DNA from: Stenomitos frigidus ULC18
GTDB taxonomy: Bacteria > Cyanobacteriota > Cyanobacteriia > Leptolyngbyales > Leptolyngbyaceae
Reading direction: 5' to 3'
Assembly (NCBI RefSeq): GCF_003003795.1
Contig: NZ_PVWK01000017.1
Location: 175,185 to 239,184, forward strand
Length of the DNA: 64,000 nt
In this document: piece by piece, positions 37,960 to 47,000 of the stretch
Layout of the letters: each line of letters starts with the position of its first letter
Numbering within the stretch: position 1 is the first letter of the stretch
Notes under the pieces: generated by a model
Database searches by the model: none
The model's input: the letters and a program-made list of their open reading frames with translations, nothing else
Told to the model about the DNA's origin: nothing
Program-made: the position numbers and the translations under genes

Positions 37960-39113
37960 TGGTCACTCAGCTTAAAATCAACGCCTTTCTGTGCAGGCGT
38001 TGATAAAACCCGCAGGGTGGCATAGTGACGCTGGTAGCGAAGACTCCGATGTTTGACTCATCAAACTGAGAGGCTGAGCGTTGGGGCAGGCTAGAAGCAG
38101 CGGTAGCACAAGCACAGGCACAAAGCACGGCAGCATGGCTGGGGCTGAGACTACACCTTCACTGCAATCAGGTTAGTGTTCGGTGGACTGGCTCTCAGGT
38201 GAGAATTTTCAGGTCCTTTGTGCAATCAGGCTTGCCGCCTGCTGTCAATAGCCAGCCAAAAAACGGGCAATGCTGATCAGACCTACGCTTGGTCCAATAA
38301 TCCTGCCCTCAGAGACAGCACGACCATGAGTGGCGAGAACAGCGGCAGCAGGAGAATCATGCAGTCCAGTTGCTGGTTCTCTCTTGCTCCCAGCAACTGG
38401 GCTGCCAAGCAAGACTACACTTTGTTTCATCCTTAGCTGCTAACCGCAACACTTTCATTAACAGTGAAGCCAGCAGTGCGATGGCAAGAAGCAACTCGCC
38501 AAAGTCGTCAAGCGTCAAAAGTATGAATACGCAAAGCCAAAGCTTCTGAAATTTCTATACCGACCTGCATTTTGATTGGTTTAAGTTATAGCGTTTTTTT
38601 GCTAAAACTGACTTTTTCGCCCAATTTAGTACGATTTTATACGCAGTAGAAGCATTTCACACTGATCTCATTTTTACTTTGTCTATAGAGATTCAAAGTC
38701 TGATCCATCGCGTTCTCAAAAATCAATCTCTTAGCCGCGAGTATTGAAATATCCCAAACCCTGGAAGCACCTCCCCATCGAGCATCAAGCACTTCCCATA
38801 TGTGCTTAATTGGTGCTTACAGACATTTTCAATTTTAAAGCGCACTTATGAGCAGAAATTTTTACTAAAATAAGCCGTTTTCGCCTCAAAAACACGATGA
38901 CTTAATATTTCTTATTAATTCGGCAGGCAAGACCTTCTGAACCGCAAAAGATCAGTAGTCAAGGTTGTTGTTAAGCAAATTGGTATCTGCAAAGATTAAT
39001 CGTGCTTCGAGTCAGTTTTGATTGTTAGAAGCAATGACTATTTAACGTAAGAGAAAGAAGCTTTTTCCTGACTCAAATGATGTCCACTTCTCTTTGATCA
39101 AGCAAAGGTCAAT
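37960..39113. other. Long non-coding stretch, about 1150 bp
   Basis: No reading frame here looks genuine. The first 550 bp are GC-balanced, like the ORF debris at 36000-38000. From about 38560 the sequence turns AT-rich (GTTTTTTTGC near 38594). A 12-nt word at 38887-38898 (AAAAACACGATG) also occurs in the putative CvkR operator region at 53303-53314. No tRNA, CRISPR or transposon end was recognised. Confidence 0.4.
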
Positions 39114-39326
39114 ATGGCGCATTTTCTAACACTATCTAAGTTTATCTTCAATATCGATTGTGTTCAGCAGGTTCAATTTCTACCAGATCCTCCCACCGTT
39201 TCAATTCTTTGGGCATCCGGCTATGAAGAAACAATCATTACTGGTCAGGATGCTTTAGTTTTTATGGATGCAGTTAATCAATTTTCAGTCGGCGATCTAA
39301 CAACACTTCCCTCCACAGGAGAATAA
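39114..39326 (+). CDS. Small conserved-looking cyanobacterial protein (70 aa), unknown function
   Basis: ATG at 39114 follows CAAAGGTC, a possible weak ribosome site. The protein (MAHFLTLSKFIFNIDCVQQV, then VSILWASGYEETIITGQDAL) is compact, with alternating strands and a final helix, and contains no low complexity. It resembles short cyanobacterial hypothetical proteins. It sits 336 bp upstream of the divergent cas12k gene on the same strand, where other V-K elements may carry a regulator, but it has no helix-turn-helix that I can see. Confidence 0.55.
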   Translation: MAHFLTLSKFIFNIDCVQQVQFLPDPPTVSILWASGYEETIITGQDALVFMDAVNQFSVGDLTTLPSTGE

Positions 39327-39662
39327 GGCGAGCCTGAAAAGACTTTGATGCATCAGTCCCCATAGTCAGACCATCAAGTGAGACGATTGCGAAATCAAAT
39401 ACAGCGTCAGCATTCATTTAACACATGAAGGCTTATTTTCCGATGCTTTATACAAGCAAAAGTTTAAGCGCTTGGCTTTTTTTGGCGATTGAATTCGAAG
39501 CTCTTAGTTAAGAGCGGTAAATTTCATTGCCCTCGTAACAAGCTTGGAGCTAGTTGCAGTAGTACTCAATCTACTGAATTAAACCCATGCCTATTTATTT
39601 ACTGCTTGTTCCTGAGTGATTAGACACTGCACTTTACTTAGAGACTTAGAGACGGTTCAGAT
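39327..39662. other. Upstream region of CAST-1 cas12k, 336 bp
   Basis: No gene is visible. A tandem repeat of TTAGAGAC lies shortly before the start codon (about 39639-39654). No copy of the CvkR-type palindrome and no MerR-type gene was found beside this cas12k. Confidence 0.35.
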
Positions 39663-42140
39663 ATGCAGATGCGGACTATTAAAACTGACTCCATAGTCAG
39701 AATCACCCAGCGTCGTAAAAGGAAGGGAGTCACAGAGGACCTGCCCTCGTTTGATGAAGCAGCCTGGTGCCGTTTATGTGAATTTAGCTATAAACATACG
39801 CTGCTGGTCGATACGATCGTTAGCCAGATCAAACAGCATCATAAGCTCATCAATTGGATACGTAGCAGTCAAGAGCTTCAAAGACAGGATGACACCACTC
39901 AGGAAACAGAAGCGAAGCAGGGGCAAAATGGGTTGCCAGAGGGGTTAGTCAAAGCATTGTGTGATGCTCTAGCAAGCACGCCTCAGTTTAGTAAGATGTC
40001 TGGACGCTTCTATACCTCAGCTATCGATCGCGTTGAAGAACTCTTCAAAGGCTGGTTTGCTGCTCACCAAAAATTGATCCATAAAATAAGGGGAAAACGA
40101 CGCTGGTTGGCAGTTGTTGAAAGTGATGCTGCTTTAGCTGAGACCAGTAATTTTAGCCAGCAGGAAATCGAGATAAGAGCTGCGCAAATCCTAGCCGAAC
40201 TAGAAGCTCACAATGGAACGAATGCTGGCAGCAATGATCATGTAGATTTCAACACCCTATTCCAGAAATTTGACGAGACAGAAGAGACTCTAGCTCGCCG
40301 TGCCATTATTCATCTGCTCAAAAATGGAGGTAAGACCCACGCGGAAGTAAAGAAGCCTAGAAAGAGAAAGAGAAAGGGCAAAAGCATCTCTACACAGCCT
40401 CTAACGCTTACTGAGCGTTTGGAAGCGCAGCGAGTTGGAATAGAACGTTTGGAAAAGCAGCTTCTAGGACAGCTTCCGAGAGCCAGAAATCTCTTTCCTG
40501 AACAGGCATTTGAGCACCATCTGGAAGCGGTAATTGCCATGCCGAACTCAGATGCAACCGAGCTTGAGCGGTATTACTTTTTGTATTTCTCACTGTTGCT
40601 TTATCTTGCCGATGCCAACGAGTATCTTCAACTTGAGCGGCACTTACTGACAACACTGGTACTTCAATGGAGCAAATTAGGTGATCTCCATTACTATCGA
40701 GTTTTGATTTATGCTTTTATGCTGCACGCTGCCTCTGCACAGCAATATCTTCAACTTGGGTCTTATTTACTGCAAACCATCAAACTTGAGGCAGAAAGAG
40801 TTGAAGCTGCTTTCTTTGCTTGGCATGAGTCAATCACACCAAAGTTACACGACTTCTTGAGAGAGCCCAAAGCTCTACCCTACCCCATTAGTTTTGGCTA
40901 CGATGATGTCCGATCGTGGCAAATGAATCAAAAAGGGAAAATTTTCTTCAAGTTAAATGGTTGGGGTGACTTGCTCTTTGAGGTACGTTGCCACCATCGT
41001 CAGTTGCCGCTGATCAAAACCTTTCTGAAGGACTGGCAAACTAAAAACGCCTCTGAAAGGAAAGCTCAATCTTCAAAGAAGGATCCATTTACAGGGAGCT
41101 TGATGCTGCTCCGTTCCATTGAACTGATCTGGAAGCCTAAAGAAGCCAGCGATCAAAAAGATGCCCAGTTGTGCTCCCACTGCGAGGTGTTTCAGCAGTC
41201 CAGCGAACAAGGGTTCTGGAATGAATGCAAGCTCACGATTCATTGGACTTTTAATGCCGAGGCTCTGACACGTCAGGGTTCAGAAAAGATGCGTCAGCGC
41301 AAGCTGGAGCTACAGTTGCAGCAGTTGCAGGCGAAACAGGCAAAGCTGGAACAGCAGCAAGACCGGCTGGACAAGTTGGAGCAAGCAGCACCAGAAGCTG
41401 CCAAGAGCCAAGAGCAACTCAAACGCATTAGGAATCTGAAAAAGCAGATTCAGCAGCTTCAGGAAGATCTTGCCAAACTACGCCCAAAACTAGCTTGTCT
41501 CCAAGCTGCCCAACCGTTTGGGCGTCCCGATCGCCCCCTTTACGAAGGTGTCCCCAACATCTTTGTTGGTGTGCTCCTTGATCTCGACACACATCTTGCC
41601 GTGACCGTCGTGGATGCGATGCGCCGTAAGCGTTTAGCCCTCCGCAGCGCTCCTAAGATTTCATCAGAAGGTTACAGGCTCCTCCAAAAATATTTTCGGC
41701 AACGACAGGAACACTCAAAACAACGCCAAGAAGATCAGCAAGCACAGCGGTATAGCCATCAGACTGAATCTGGCTTAGGTCAACAGGTAGACCGTTTGTT
41801 TGCCAAAGGGTTAGTTGAATTAGCACAGGCGTACAAAGCTAGCACGATCGTCATCCCGATCAAGGGTGGATGGCGGGAGCGATTATATAGCCAGCTAGTT
41901 GCCAGAGCCAAACTTAAGTGCAATGGCAACAAACAAGCGATGGCTCGATACACCAAAGCACATGGCGAACGGCTGCATCAGTGGGATTACAACCGTTTAA
42001 GCCAAGCAATCACGGATTGTGCCGCCACGCATGGTATAGAAGTTGTTTTACAAAAAACTGTGTTTGAAACAGATGTGTTTCAACAGGCAGCAAACCTTGC
42101 AATCGCAGCTTACGATTCGTTAAATTCTGCTCAAACGTGA
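39663..42140 (+). CDS. cas12k: Divergent, oversized Cas12k (type V-K effector) of CAST-1
   Basis: An 825-aa protein collinear with Cas12k, which is usually near 640 aa. Shared stretches in order: SGRFYTSAIDRVEELFKGW, GKRRWLAVVESDAAL, ARRAIIHLLKNGGK, ALPYPISFGYDD, NQKGKIFFKLNGWGDLLFEV, RPLYEGVPNIFVGVLLDLD, GLGQQVDRLFAKGLVELA and HQWDYNRLSQAI. The RuvC-I position reads GVLLDLD instead of GIDxG and the second RuvC site reads IPIKGGWRE, so it is predicted not to cut DNA, as in known Cas12k. Extra length comes from a longer N-terminus, an insertion after the LLKNG motif (about 215-420) and a coiled coil (about 545-620, rich in Leu/Gln/Lys). A tracrRNA region, CRISPR array, homing spacer and transposon end follow on the same strand. 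It should guide RNA-directed transposition. Confidence 0.87.
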   Translation: MQMRTIKTDSIVRITQRRKRKGVTEDLPSFDEAAWCRLCEFSYKHTLLVDTIVSQIKQHHKLINWIRSSQELQRQDDTTQETEAKQGQNGLPEGLVKALCDALASTPQFSKMSGRFYTSAIDRVEELFKGWFAAHQKLIHKIRGKRRWLAVVESDAALAETSNFSQQEIEIRAAQILAELEAHNGTNAGSNDHVDFNTLFQKFDETEETLARRAIIHLLKNGGKTHAEVKKPRKRKRKGKSISTQPLTLTERLEAQRVGIERLEKQLLGQLPRARNLFPEQAFEHHLEAVIAMPNSDATELERYYFLYFSLLLYLADANEYLQLERHLLTTLVLQWSKLGDLHYYRVLIYAFMLHAASAQQYLQLGSYLLQTIKLEAERVEAAFFAWHESITPKLHDFLREPKALPYPISFGYDDVRSWQMNQKGKIFFKLNGWGDLLFEVRCHHRQLPLIKTFLKDWQTKNASERKAQSSKKDPFTGSLMLLRSIELIWKPKEASDQKDAQLCSHCEVFQQSSEQGFWNECKLTIHWTFNAEALTRQGSEKMRQRKLELQLQQLQAKQAKLEQQQDRLDKLEQAAPEAAKSQEQLKRIRNLKKQIQQLQEDLAKLRPKLACLQAAQPFGRPDRPLYEGVPNIFVGVLLDLDTHLAVTVVDAMRRKRLALRSAPKISSEGYRLLQKYFRQRQEHSKQRQEDQQAQRYSHQTESGLGQQVDRLFAKGLVELAQAYKASTIVIPIKGGWRERLYSQLVARAKLKCNGNKQAMARYTKAHGERLHQWDYNRLSQAITDCAATHGIEVVLQKTVFETDVFQQAANLAIAAYDSLNSAQT

Positions 42141-42299
42141 ATGCAATTTCTGCCTAAAGCAGTATTATTTGAGCCATGCGTCGAAGGTACATGCTCTACA
42201 GACTCAGGTCTTTTAGTGTCTCTGTGCTGGGGATTAGTCTTAGTGAACGGAGAGTCACTTTGGATCGGTCACAAGCTTTTCCTTAAGTGATTCTAACCG

Positions 42300-42760
42300 A
42301 CGAACTAAGTGATCGAGAGGGTTATGTTTTACCATCGCAAGGTGGATACTGTCAGACCCTCGGTAGCTGCTTGCTCCTGGTGAGGTGCCCTGACACCTTA
42401 CCCTACTACAGCAATGTGTGTGGCTGTCTGGTTATGAGCGAAGTTAGGGCATAGGTTCCTTACCTGATTCAATCATAAATTACGCGACCAGATAAGTGAG
42501 TATGATCCGCAAGGATCTATATGTCTTTAGCAAAGAGGCTTTTCTGCTTTGTTACTGGCGTAGGGCATGGTTCCCAGGACTTCTAGGGAATTAATCGTCT
42601 CAGATCCAAACCATAAGGCAAACCCTGCTTGGAGGTTTCGGTATTTTGGGACAACTTAAATTTTGGAAGTCCTTAAAGTGGCTACTGAATCTTCCCAATT
42701 TTTTTGGCAAACCGAAGCGGGAGCAATATTCCTGGCACGTTTGCCAAATTCCTGTATTCC
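42300..42760 (+). ncRNA. tracrRNA region of CAST-1 (limits approximate)
   Basis: The 742 bp between cas12k and the array contain, in the right order, blocks matching recalled V-K tracrRNA: AGAGGGTTATG at about 42316, then CAGACCCTCGGTAGCTGCTT near 42353-42372, and GTGGCTACTGAATC near 42678. An AATTTTTTTGGC stretch near 42697 could pair with the crRNA repeat. The equivalent CAST-2 locus has the same blocks. Exact ends cannot be read from sequence alone. Confidence 0.65.
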
Positions 42761-42882
42761 TGGCTAGATAAAGGTTTTACGATCACTGCTGCTTGCTAAA
42801 GCCTTTCACTGAAGGGCAAAAGTGAGGCAGAAGCAGGGGTTTGGCTTGAAACCGTTGCCAGCTAGGAATCTTGATGCCAAGG

Positions 42883-42992
42883 GTCGCAATGACTGTTTTG
42901 GCTTGGGGTGGAATGAAAGCTTAAAGCGCCGAGGTTCCTGAAAGGCAGTACCATTGTCGCAATGACTATTTTGGCTTGGGGCGGAATAAAAG
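42883..42992 (+). CRISPR. Two-repeat CRISPR array of CAST-1
   Basis: Two 37-bp repeats (42883-42919 and 42956-42992) begin GTCGCAATGACT, share TTTTGGCTTGGGG and differ at three positions. They flank one 36-bp spacer (42920-42955). The second repeat ends AATAAAAG instead of AATGAAAG. A decayed third copy may lie at about 43021-43057, keeping CTATTTTGGC at 43032-43041. The repeat has the same length and GTCGCAAT start as the CAST-2 repeat but a different core. It lies downstream of cas12k and the tracrRNA, the usual V-K order. Confidence 0.8.
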
Positions 42993-43080
42993 AACCATTG
43001 AGAGTACCGAATTCATAGTTGAGCGAAGCCGCTATTTTGGCATATTGGATGTCATAGGTAGCATCCGTTCTATTACAATT

Positions 43081-43121
43081 CTGTCTATTGGGAAGGATGA
43101 AAGAGGCAAGGGTCTGCAAAA
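43081..43121 (+). CRISPR. Delocalised half-repeat and 18-nt homing spacer matching tRNA-Cys
   Basis: A degenerate repeat end (TTGGGAAGGATGAAAG, ending at 43103) is followed by AGGCAAGGGTCTGCAAAA (43104-43121). These 18 nt are identical to the tRNA-Cys gene on the minus strand (43511 down to 43494), where they are preceded by GTA, a valid GTN PAM. Short delocalised spacers aimed at the tRNA attachment site are the known homing mode of V-K CASTs. Confidence 0.88.
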
Positions 43122-43152
43122 CCCTGTGTACGGTAAAGTTAACAGCACATTA

Positions 43153-43210
43153 CATCTAAAAAACTAACGCACCTAAACCTGATGGTTTAGGTGCGTTAGT
43201 TTTTTAGATG
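43153..43210. terminator. Perfect 27-bp stem hairpin with TGAT loop, probable terminator
   Basis: Arms 43153-43179 and 43184-43210 are exactly complementary over 27 bp around a four-base loop. The right arm contains TTAGTTTTTTAG, so a run of six T lies in the stem itself, and the left arm supplies A6 for the opposite strand. It lies 31 bp past the homing spacer and before the TnsB repeats. It most likely ends the crRNA transcript and insulates the transposon from outside transcription. The unusually long perfect stem could also have another role. Confidence 0.7.
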
Positions 43211-43312
43211 CGGTCAATGGAGTTTGACTAACTTAACAGTTTCAGTTTCCTGTCAACTTTGCCTTTACTAGCTTGCTGTACCGCTCAAGCCCTCTCAAAC
43301 TGTCAGCGGCTA

Positions 43313-43445
43313 GCGACATTAGTGTGCGAAAAGTGCTCGAAAACGACAAAAACGACATTAAAGTACGAATATCGTCGCAAGACGCTAAAATTCAGCAAAA
43401 ACGACACTAACGCGCGAATCGCGACATTTAGCGTGCGACCGTACA
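43313..43445 (-). repeat. CAST-1 terminal region with TnsB-type repeats
   Basis: Read on the minus strand from 43445: TGTACGGTCGCACGC at the tip, then repeated units of the form CGCACGCTAAATGTCG, CGCGCGTTAGTGTCG, TCGTACTTTAATGTCG and TCGCACACTAATGTCG. At least four units are spread to about 43313. TGTAC tips and arrays of a roughly 17-bp motif ending in TGTCG are the hallmark of V-K ends. The unit differs in its first half from that of CAST-2. Confidence 0.83.
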
Positions 43446-43460
43446 ACAACTCACCCTTGA

Positions 43461-43531
43461 AGGCGGCACCCAGATTCGAACTGGGGATGAGGATTTTGCA
43501 GACCCTTGCCTTACCACTTGGCCATGCCGCC
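43461..43531 (-). tRNA. tRNA-Cys (GCA)
   Basis: Acceptor arms GGCGGCA and TGCCGCC pair perfectly. The anticodon loop is TCTGCAA with GCA, the T arm has GTTCGAATC, and the discriminator is U, as usual for tRNA-Cys. The gene is intact. It contains the GTA PAM (43514-43512) and the protospacer of the CAST-1 homing spacer. CCA is not encoded. Confidence 0.95.
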
Positions 43532-44084
43532 GGAATTATAATTTATCTGCCGAAACTTGACTATACCAAATTTCATTCGCTACTGATCTACTGAATGTGT
43601 CTATGTTGATCCATAAGCAAAGGGTTATAGATATGGCTGTTTGGCAACAGAAACATTGGAGAGGTTGGAACAACAGTGACGCTCTACTGGCAATGCGCCA
43701 ATCTTGATGAACCTGCACTATAGCTATAGCCATACTCACGCCCCCACTCCCCCTTTGATCCCAATGTCCTAAGCTTTTTGACAACAGCTATATCTGTTTT
43801 TTGTGGCGGCTCTGACCGGCTGAACAGGAGTATGTTGCTCAAAATCCCAAGGCTCTGATTGCGGTGCTCGATCGCCGTATCACAGTAAATTAAGTACTTT
43901 TGCGCATGTTTTCGCGCTTCTGTCGCGCTGGATGAAGCAAAACCGGGCTTCAGGATAGTCGATTTGTCCCCTGACACAAGCTGGTGAACAACGATTGAAC
44001 AATCAAGCTACGTTCACGCGCTGATTTAGCCGCAACAGGGTACTGCTGTGACAGACAAGAAGCCGTAAAGTCTTCAGCTTTTTC
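43532..44084. other. Intergenic, about 550 bp, no gene supported
   Basis: Two short minus-strand frames are open here (43536-43784 and 43684-43977), but neither resembles a protein family or has a ribosome site. This is probably ordinary chromosomal spacer between tRNA-Cys and the large CHAT gene. Confidence 0.4.
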
Positions 44085-47000
44085 CTACCACGGGTTGCCA
44101 ATCATGGTAAAGGCCGCCCAGTAGTAGGGATGGGTGAGTTGCCGATCGCGTACCGCAAGGCTGGCGGGGGGTAAAGGAATCCCTTCGCCTGCTTCGATAC
44201 CTTGCAGGCGACCATTTTCGAGAAAGACCCGTCCTTTTGCCATATCGAGTTGTGCCTTGCGGAGTGCTTCAGCTTTGATGCGAGCCGTCCGCAGGTCTTT
44301 GTAGAAGCCGGTCATGAGGGCAGTGGTGGCGGCATCACTGACGTACCAGAGGCTAGCAACGGCGGTTTTAACGCCCGTTTGGACAGCCAGCCCCCCAAAC
44401 CCTAGCTCGGCTTCGCGATCGCCCAAAGCCGTGGCACAGGCGCTAAGCACCAGGAGTTCGATCTGCGGCTCGTTCCAGCCCAGTTGACGCACCTGATCAA
44501 GCCGAAGTTTGTCGTTCCAAAGCTGGATGTAGGAATTACTGTTCGCGCCCGGATAAAAGTCGGCGTGAGTTGCCATATGAATGATGCCAAAGGGCTGCTC
44601 TTTCCGAAAGGCTTTGAGGTTTTCGAGGGTGACGTTGTTGTTGAAGGCGAGCCGTCCTGACCACAGTTGATTGACCAGTATGGAGACTTCGACGGGTACG
44701 GCTGGTAGGGGTGGCTGATCCTGCGTACTTTCTGAGATGCCTAGCCCCAATACCTTTACGTCTCGAATGTTGCGGTAGCGGGTATCGGTGAGGCTCAGGC
44801 TGGGCATAACGCCAAGGCTGTATTTCTCAATCAAAAAGCCTTGACCATCGTTAAGAGCAGCCACGGGCAGCGATCGCAATCCGGTATCCATCAAAAACAC
44901 CAGATTATCGATGCCTCTGGTTTGCAGGTCAGGGGCGATCGGTGCAATCAGCCACTGGTAAAGTTGGCGGCTCATACCCATGTAGGTGACAGCACGAGTT
45001 TTGCGCGGGTCGGAGATTTCGTTGCGAAATTGTTGTGCCAGGGCAATGACTTTGCTACGCGTTGCTTCGGGAAGGCGCTTGCGAATAGCATCACCCTTTG
45101 CGGTGATCACCACCAGTTCAAGCTGATCGGTGGCATCTGACTTCGCAACGTCGTCCGTTTGCAGTTGCTTTGCCTGGTCTGGCTGCTGAGTCACGCCTAG
45201 CGAGGCGGGCACAAAGCTGATGTAAATGAAGGCAGGCTTGGCTCCCGTATCTTTTTCAATGCGCTGGGCGATGTCGCGTGGTTCTTCACGAGATTTGGGA
45301 CGAGTATCTTCCAGGCCAAGGTAAGACTCGAACGTGCGGGTGAAGCGGTCTTCTGGGGTGTCTGGTGCCAGTTTGAAGGTTTGCAGTGGAGTGACGTTCG
45401 GTTTAAGATCCGTTTTGGAGCAGCTTGTCAGCGCACAGAGGTCTGGGATGTTGACCTTGACCGCCACCTGCACCTGCACCTGCACTGGGTTTGAGGTCGA
45501 AACCCCATCGCTGGCTCTCAGCGTAAAGGCGTTCAGCAGCCCCGTGGCATCGGTCGGTGGCGTATAGACCAGAACATCACCAGGGGCAAGCGTGACACTG
45601 CCAGGAACGACCGGATTGCCGTTGAGGGTGAGCGTTGCACCAGGGGCGATCGACGCAATGGTCAGCGTCGTCACGTCCTGGTTCACATCGGTGATTGTCG
45701 GGGCGATCGCGGCATAGCTGATCACAAACGGAGTATTTTTGATGGCTCCTGAGAGGGATGTGGTGGCGCTCAGGGTCGGTGGCGTGTTCACCGCAGTCAG
45801 GGCAATGCCAGTCGCGGGTACCACCGTGATTGTGTTTGCCTGCACCGGAAAACTACCGGAGGCGATGACGTTGCCGCCGCCCCGGTTGATTGCGCCTGCT
45901 GTACCGTTTGTGCTGGCAGACCCAACCACAAAGGGGAGGTTATTCGGCCCCCCATCGTGTTGAATCGCTACCGTCCCGCCCGTATTTGTTCCTTGCGTGT
46001 CGATTGTGGTGCCTGCTTGTGTGCCTTGTACCAACCCTGTTGCTGTGACTGTCACGTCGCCCCCTGCGCCTGTCGCATTCAGCAGGGTTTCGATGCCGCG
46101 CGTATCGATTCTCGTAAAGGTAATGTTGCTGCCAGGGGCAGAACCAGCGGTAAGCGTAACGGCTCCTCCCTGGTAGGTTGGGGTGCCGATCGCAAACGTG
46201 GCATTTGAAATGGCTGAGGCATTGATGGTGCCAGTCAAAATGCTACTTCCGGCTTGCAGTGTCACAGCCCCCCCCTGAGCGCCGTAGCCGTTGCCCCCTG
46301 TATAAAACGAGTTGATATCGTTTGTGGTGATGGAGCCACCAGCAGTCAGGCTAATGTCTCCTCCGCTTAAAGACGCAAACGAGGTGCCTGTAGAGGACGC
46401 GTTGATCGTGCCCGTTGTGATATTGCCAGGTGCGGCCAAAATCACCGATCCCCCATTGTCGAACCCTGCGCCGCTAGTGGTGAGGTTTCCAACCGTAATG
46501 CTGGCGGGTGAAGCTGTCGTTCCGGGAGAGCTAAACGTGGTGCCTCCCTGGGTTTGAGGTATGTTGGCGGCTGCAACAGAGATCCCTGCCCGCAAAATGA
46601 GTGCCCGTTCAGTCGTCAAAACAGTGAAATCAGGATCGGTAGCAGGAATATTAATAGGAGTATCAGGACCAGTGATCGTGATGTTGCCCCCGGTAATACT
46701 GCCTCCAGCTTCTACCTTGAGTGCGGCACCTGTGTAATTACCAAAGGTGACATCTCCACTTGAGGTCACGATCGGGTCATAGAGACTAATGAGGTTCCCC
46801 GGTTGTCCTGATCGGGTGAGGATGGAGAAATTCCCCTTGCTGCCAAAGTGGGAATCGCCAGAAATCACACCATCACTGATCAGGCTCAGATCACCACCGC
46901 TCTGGAATGGTGCCGTTTGCAGGTGGTTGAGCGCCAGAATATCGATGCCCCGATCGCCCTGAATCGTCAGCATCCCACCCGCTTTTGCTGTAAATGGATT

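Larger units (their letters stand above)
1..43445. mobile_element. CAST-1, type V-K CRISPR-associated transposon (partial, cas12k-side end at 43445)
   Basis: The right boundary is supported directly. A TGTACG terminus, read on the minus strand from 43445, is followed inward by TnsB-type repeats. Inside lie a homing spacer for tRNA-Cys, a small CRISPR array, a tracrRNA region and a Cas12k gene. The end sits 66 bp downstream of the GTA PAM in tRNA-Cys, within the 60-66 bp spacing known for V-K insertion. The other end and tnsB/tnsC/tniQ are not in the window, so calling everything from base 1 cargo is inference from V-K gene order (transposition genes, cargo, cas12k, CRISPR, end). If correct, the element exceeds 43 kb and its cargo is mainly defence and STAND-type genes. 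Confidence 0.7.

Noticed and set aside
43126..43133. TGTACGGT after the CAST-1 homing spacer, identical to the transposon tip over 8 nt
   Set aside because: Not followed by TnsB-type repeats in either direction. The true tip at 43445 has both repeats and the right distance from the PAM.
43684..43977. 97-codon minus-strand frame between tRNA-Cys and the CHAT gene
   Set aside because: No conserved motif, and composition resembles intergenic sequence.
45440..45485. Short tandem CCTGCA-type repeat within the CHAT gene as a separate element
   Set aside because: It encodes a VQVQVQV-like strand in frame and is part of the coding region.
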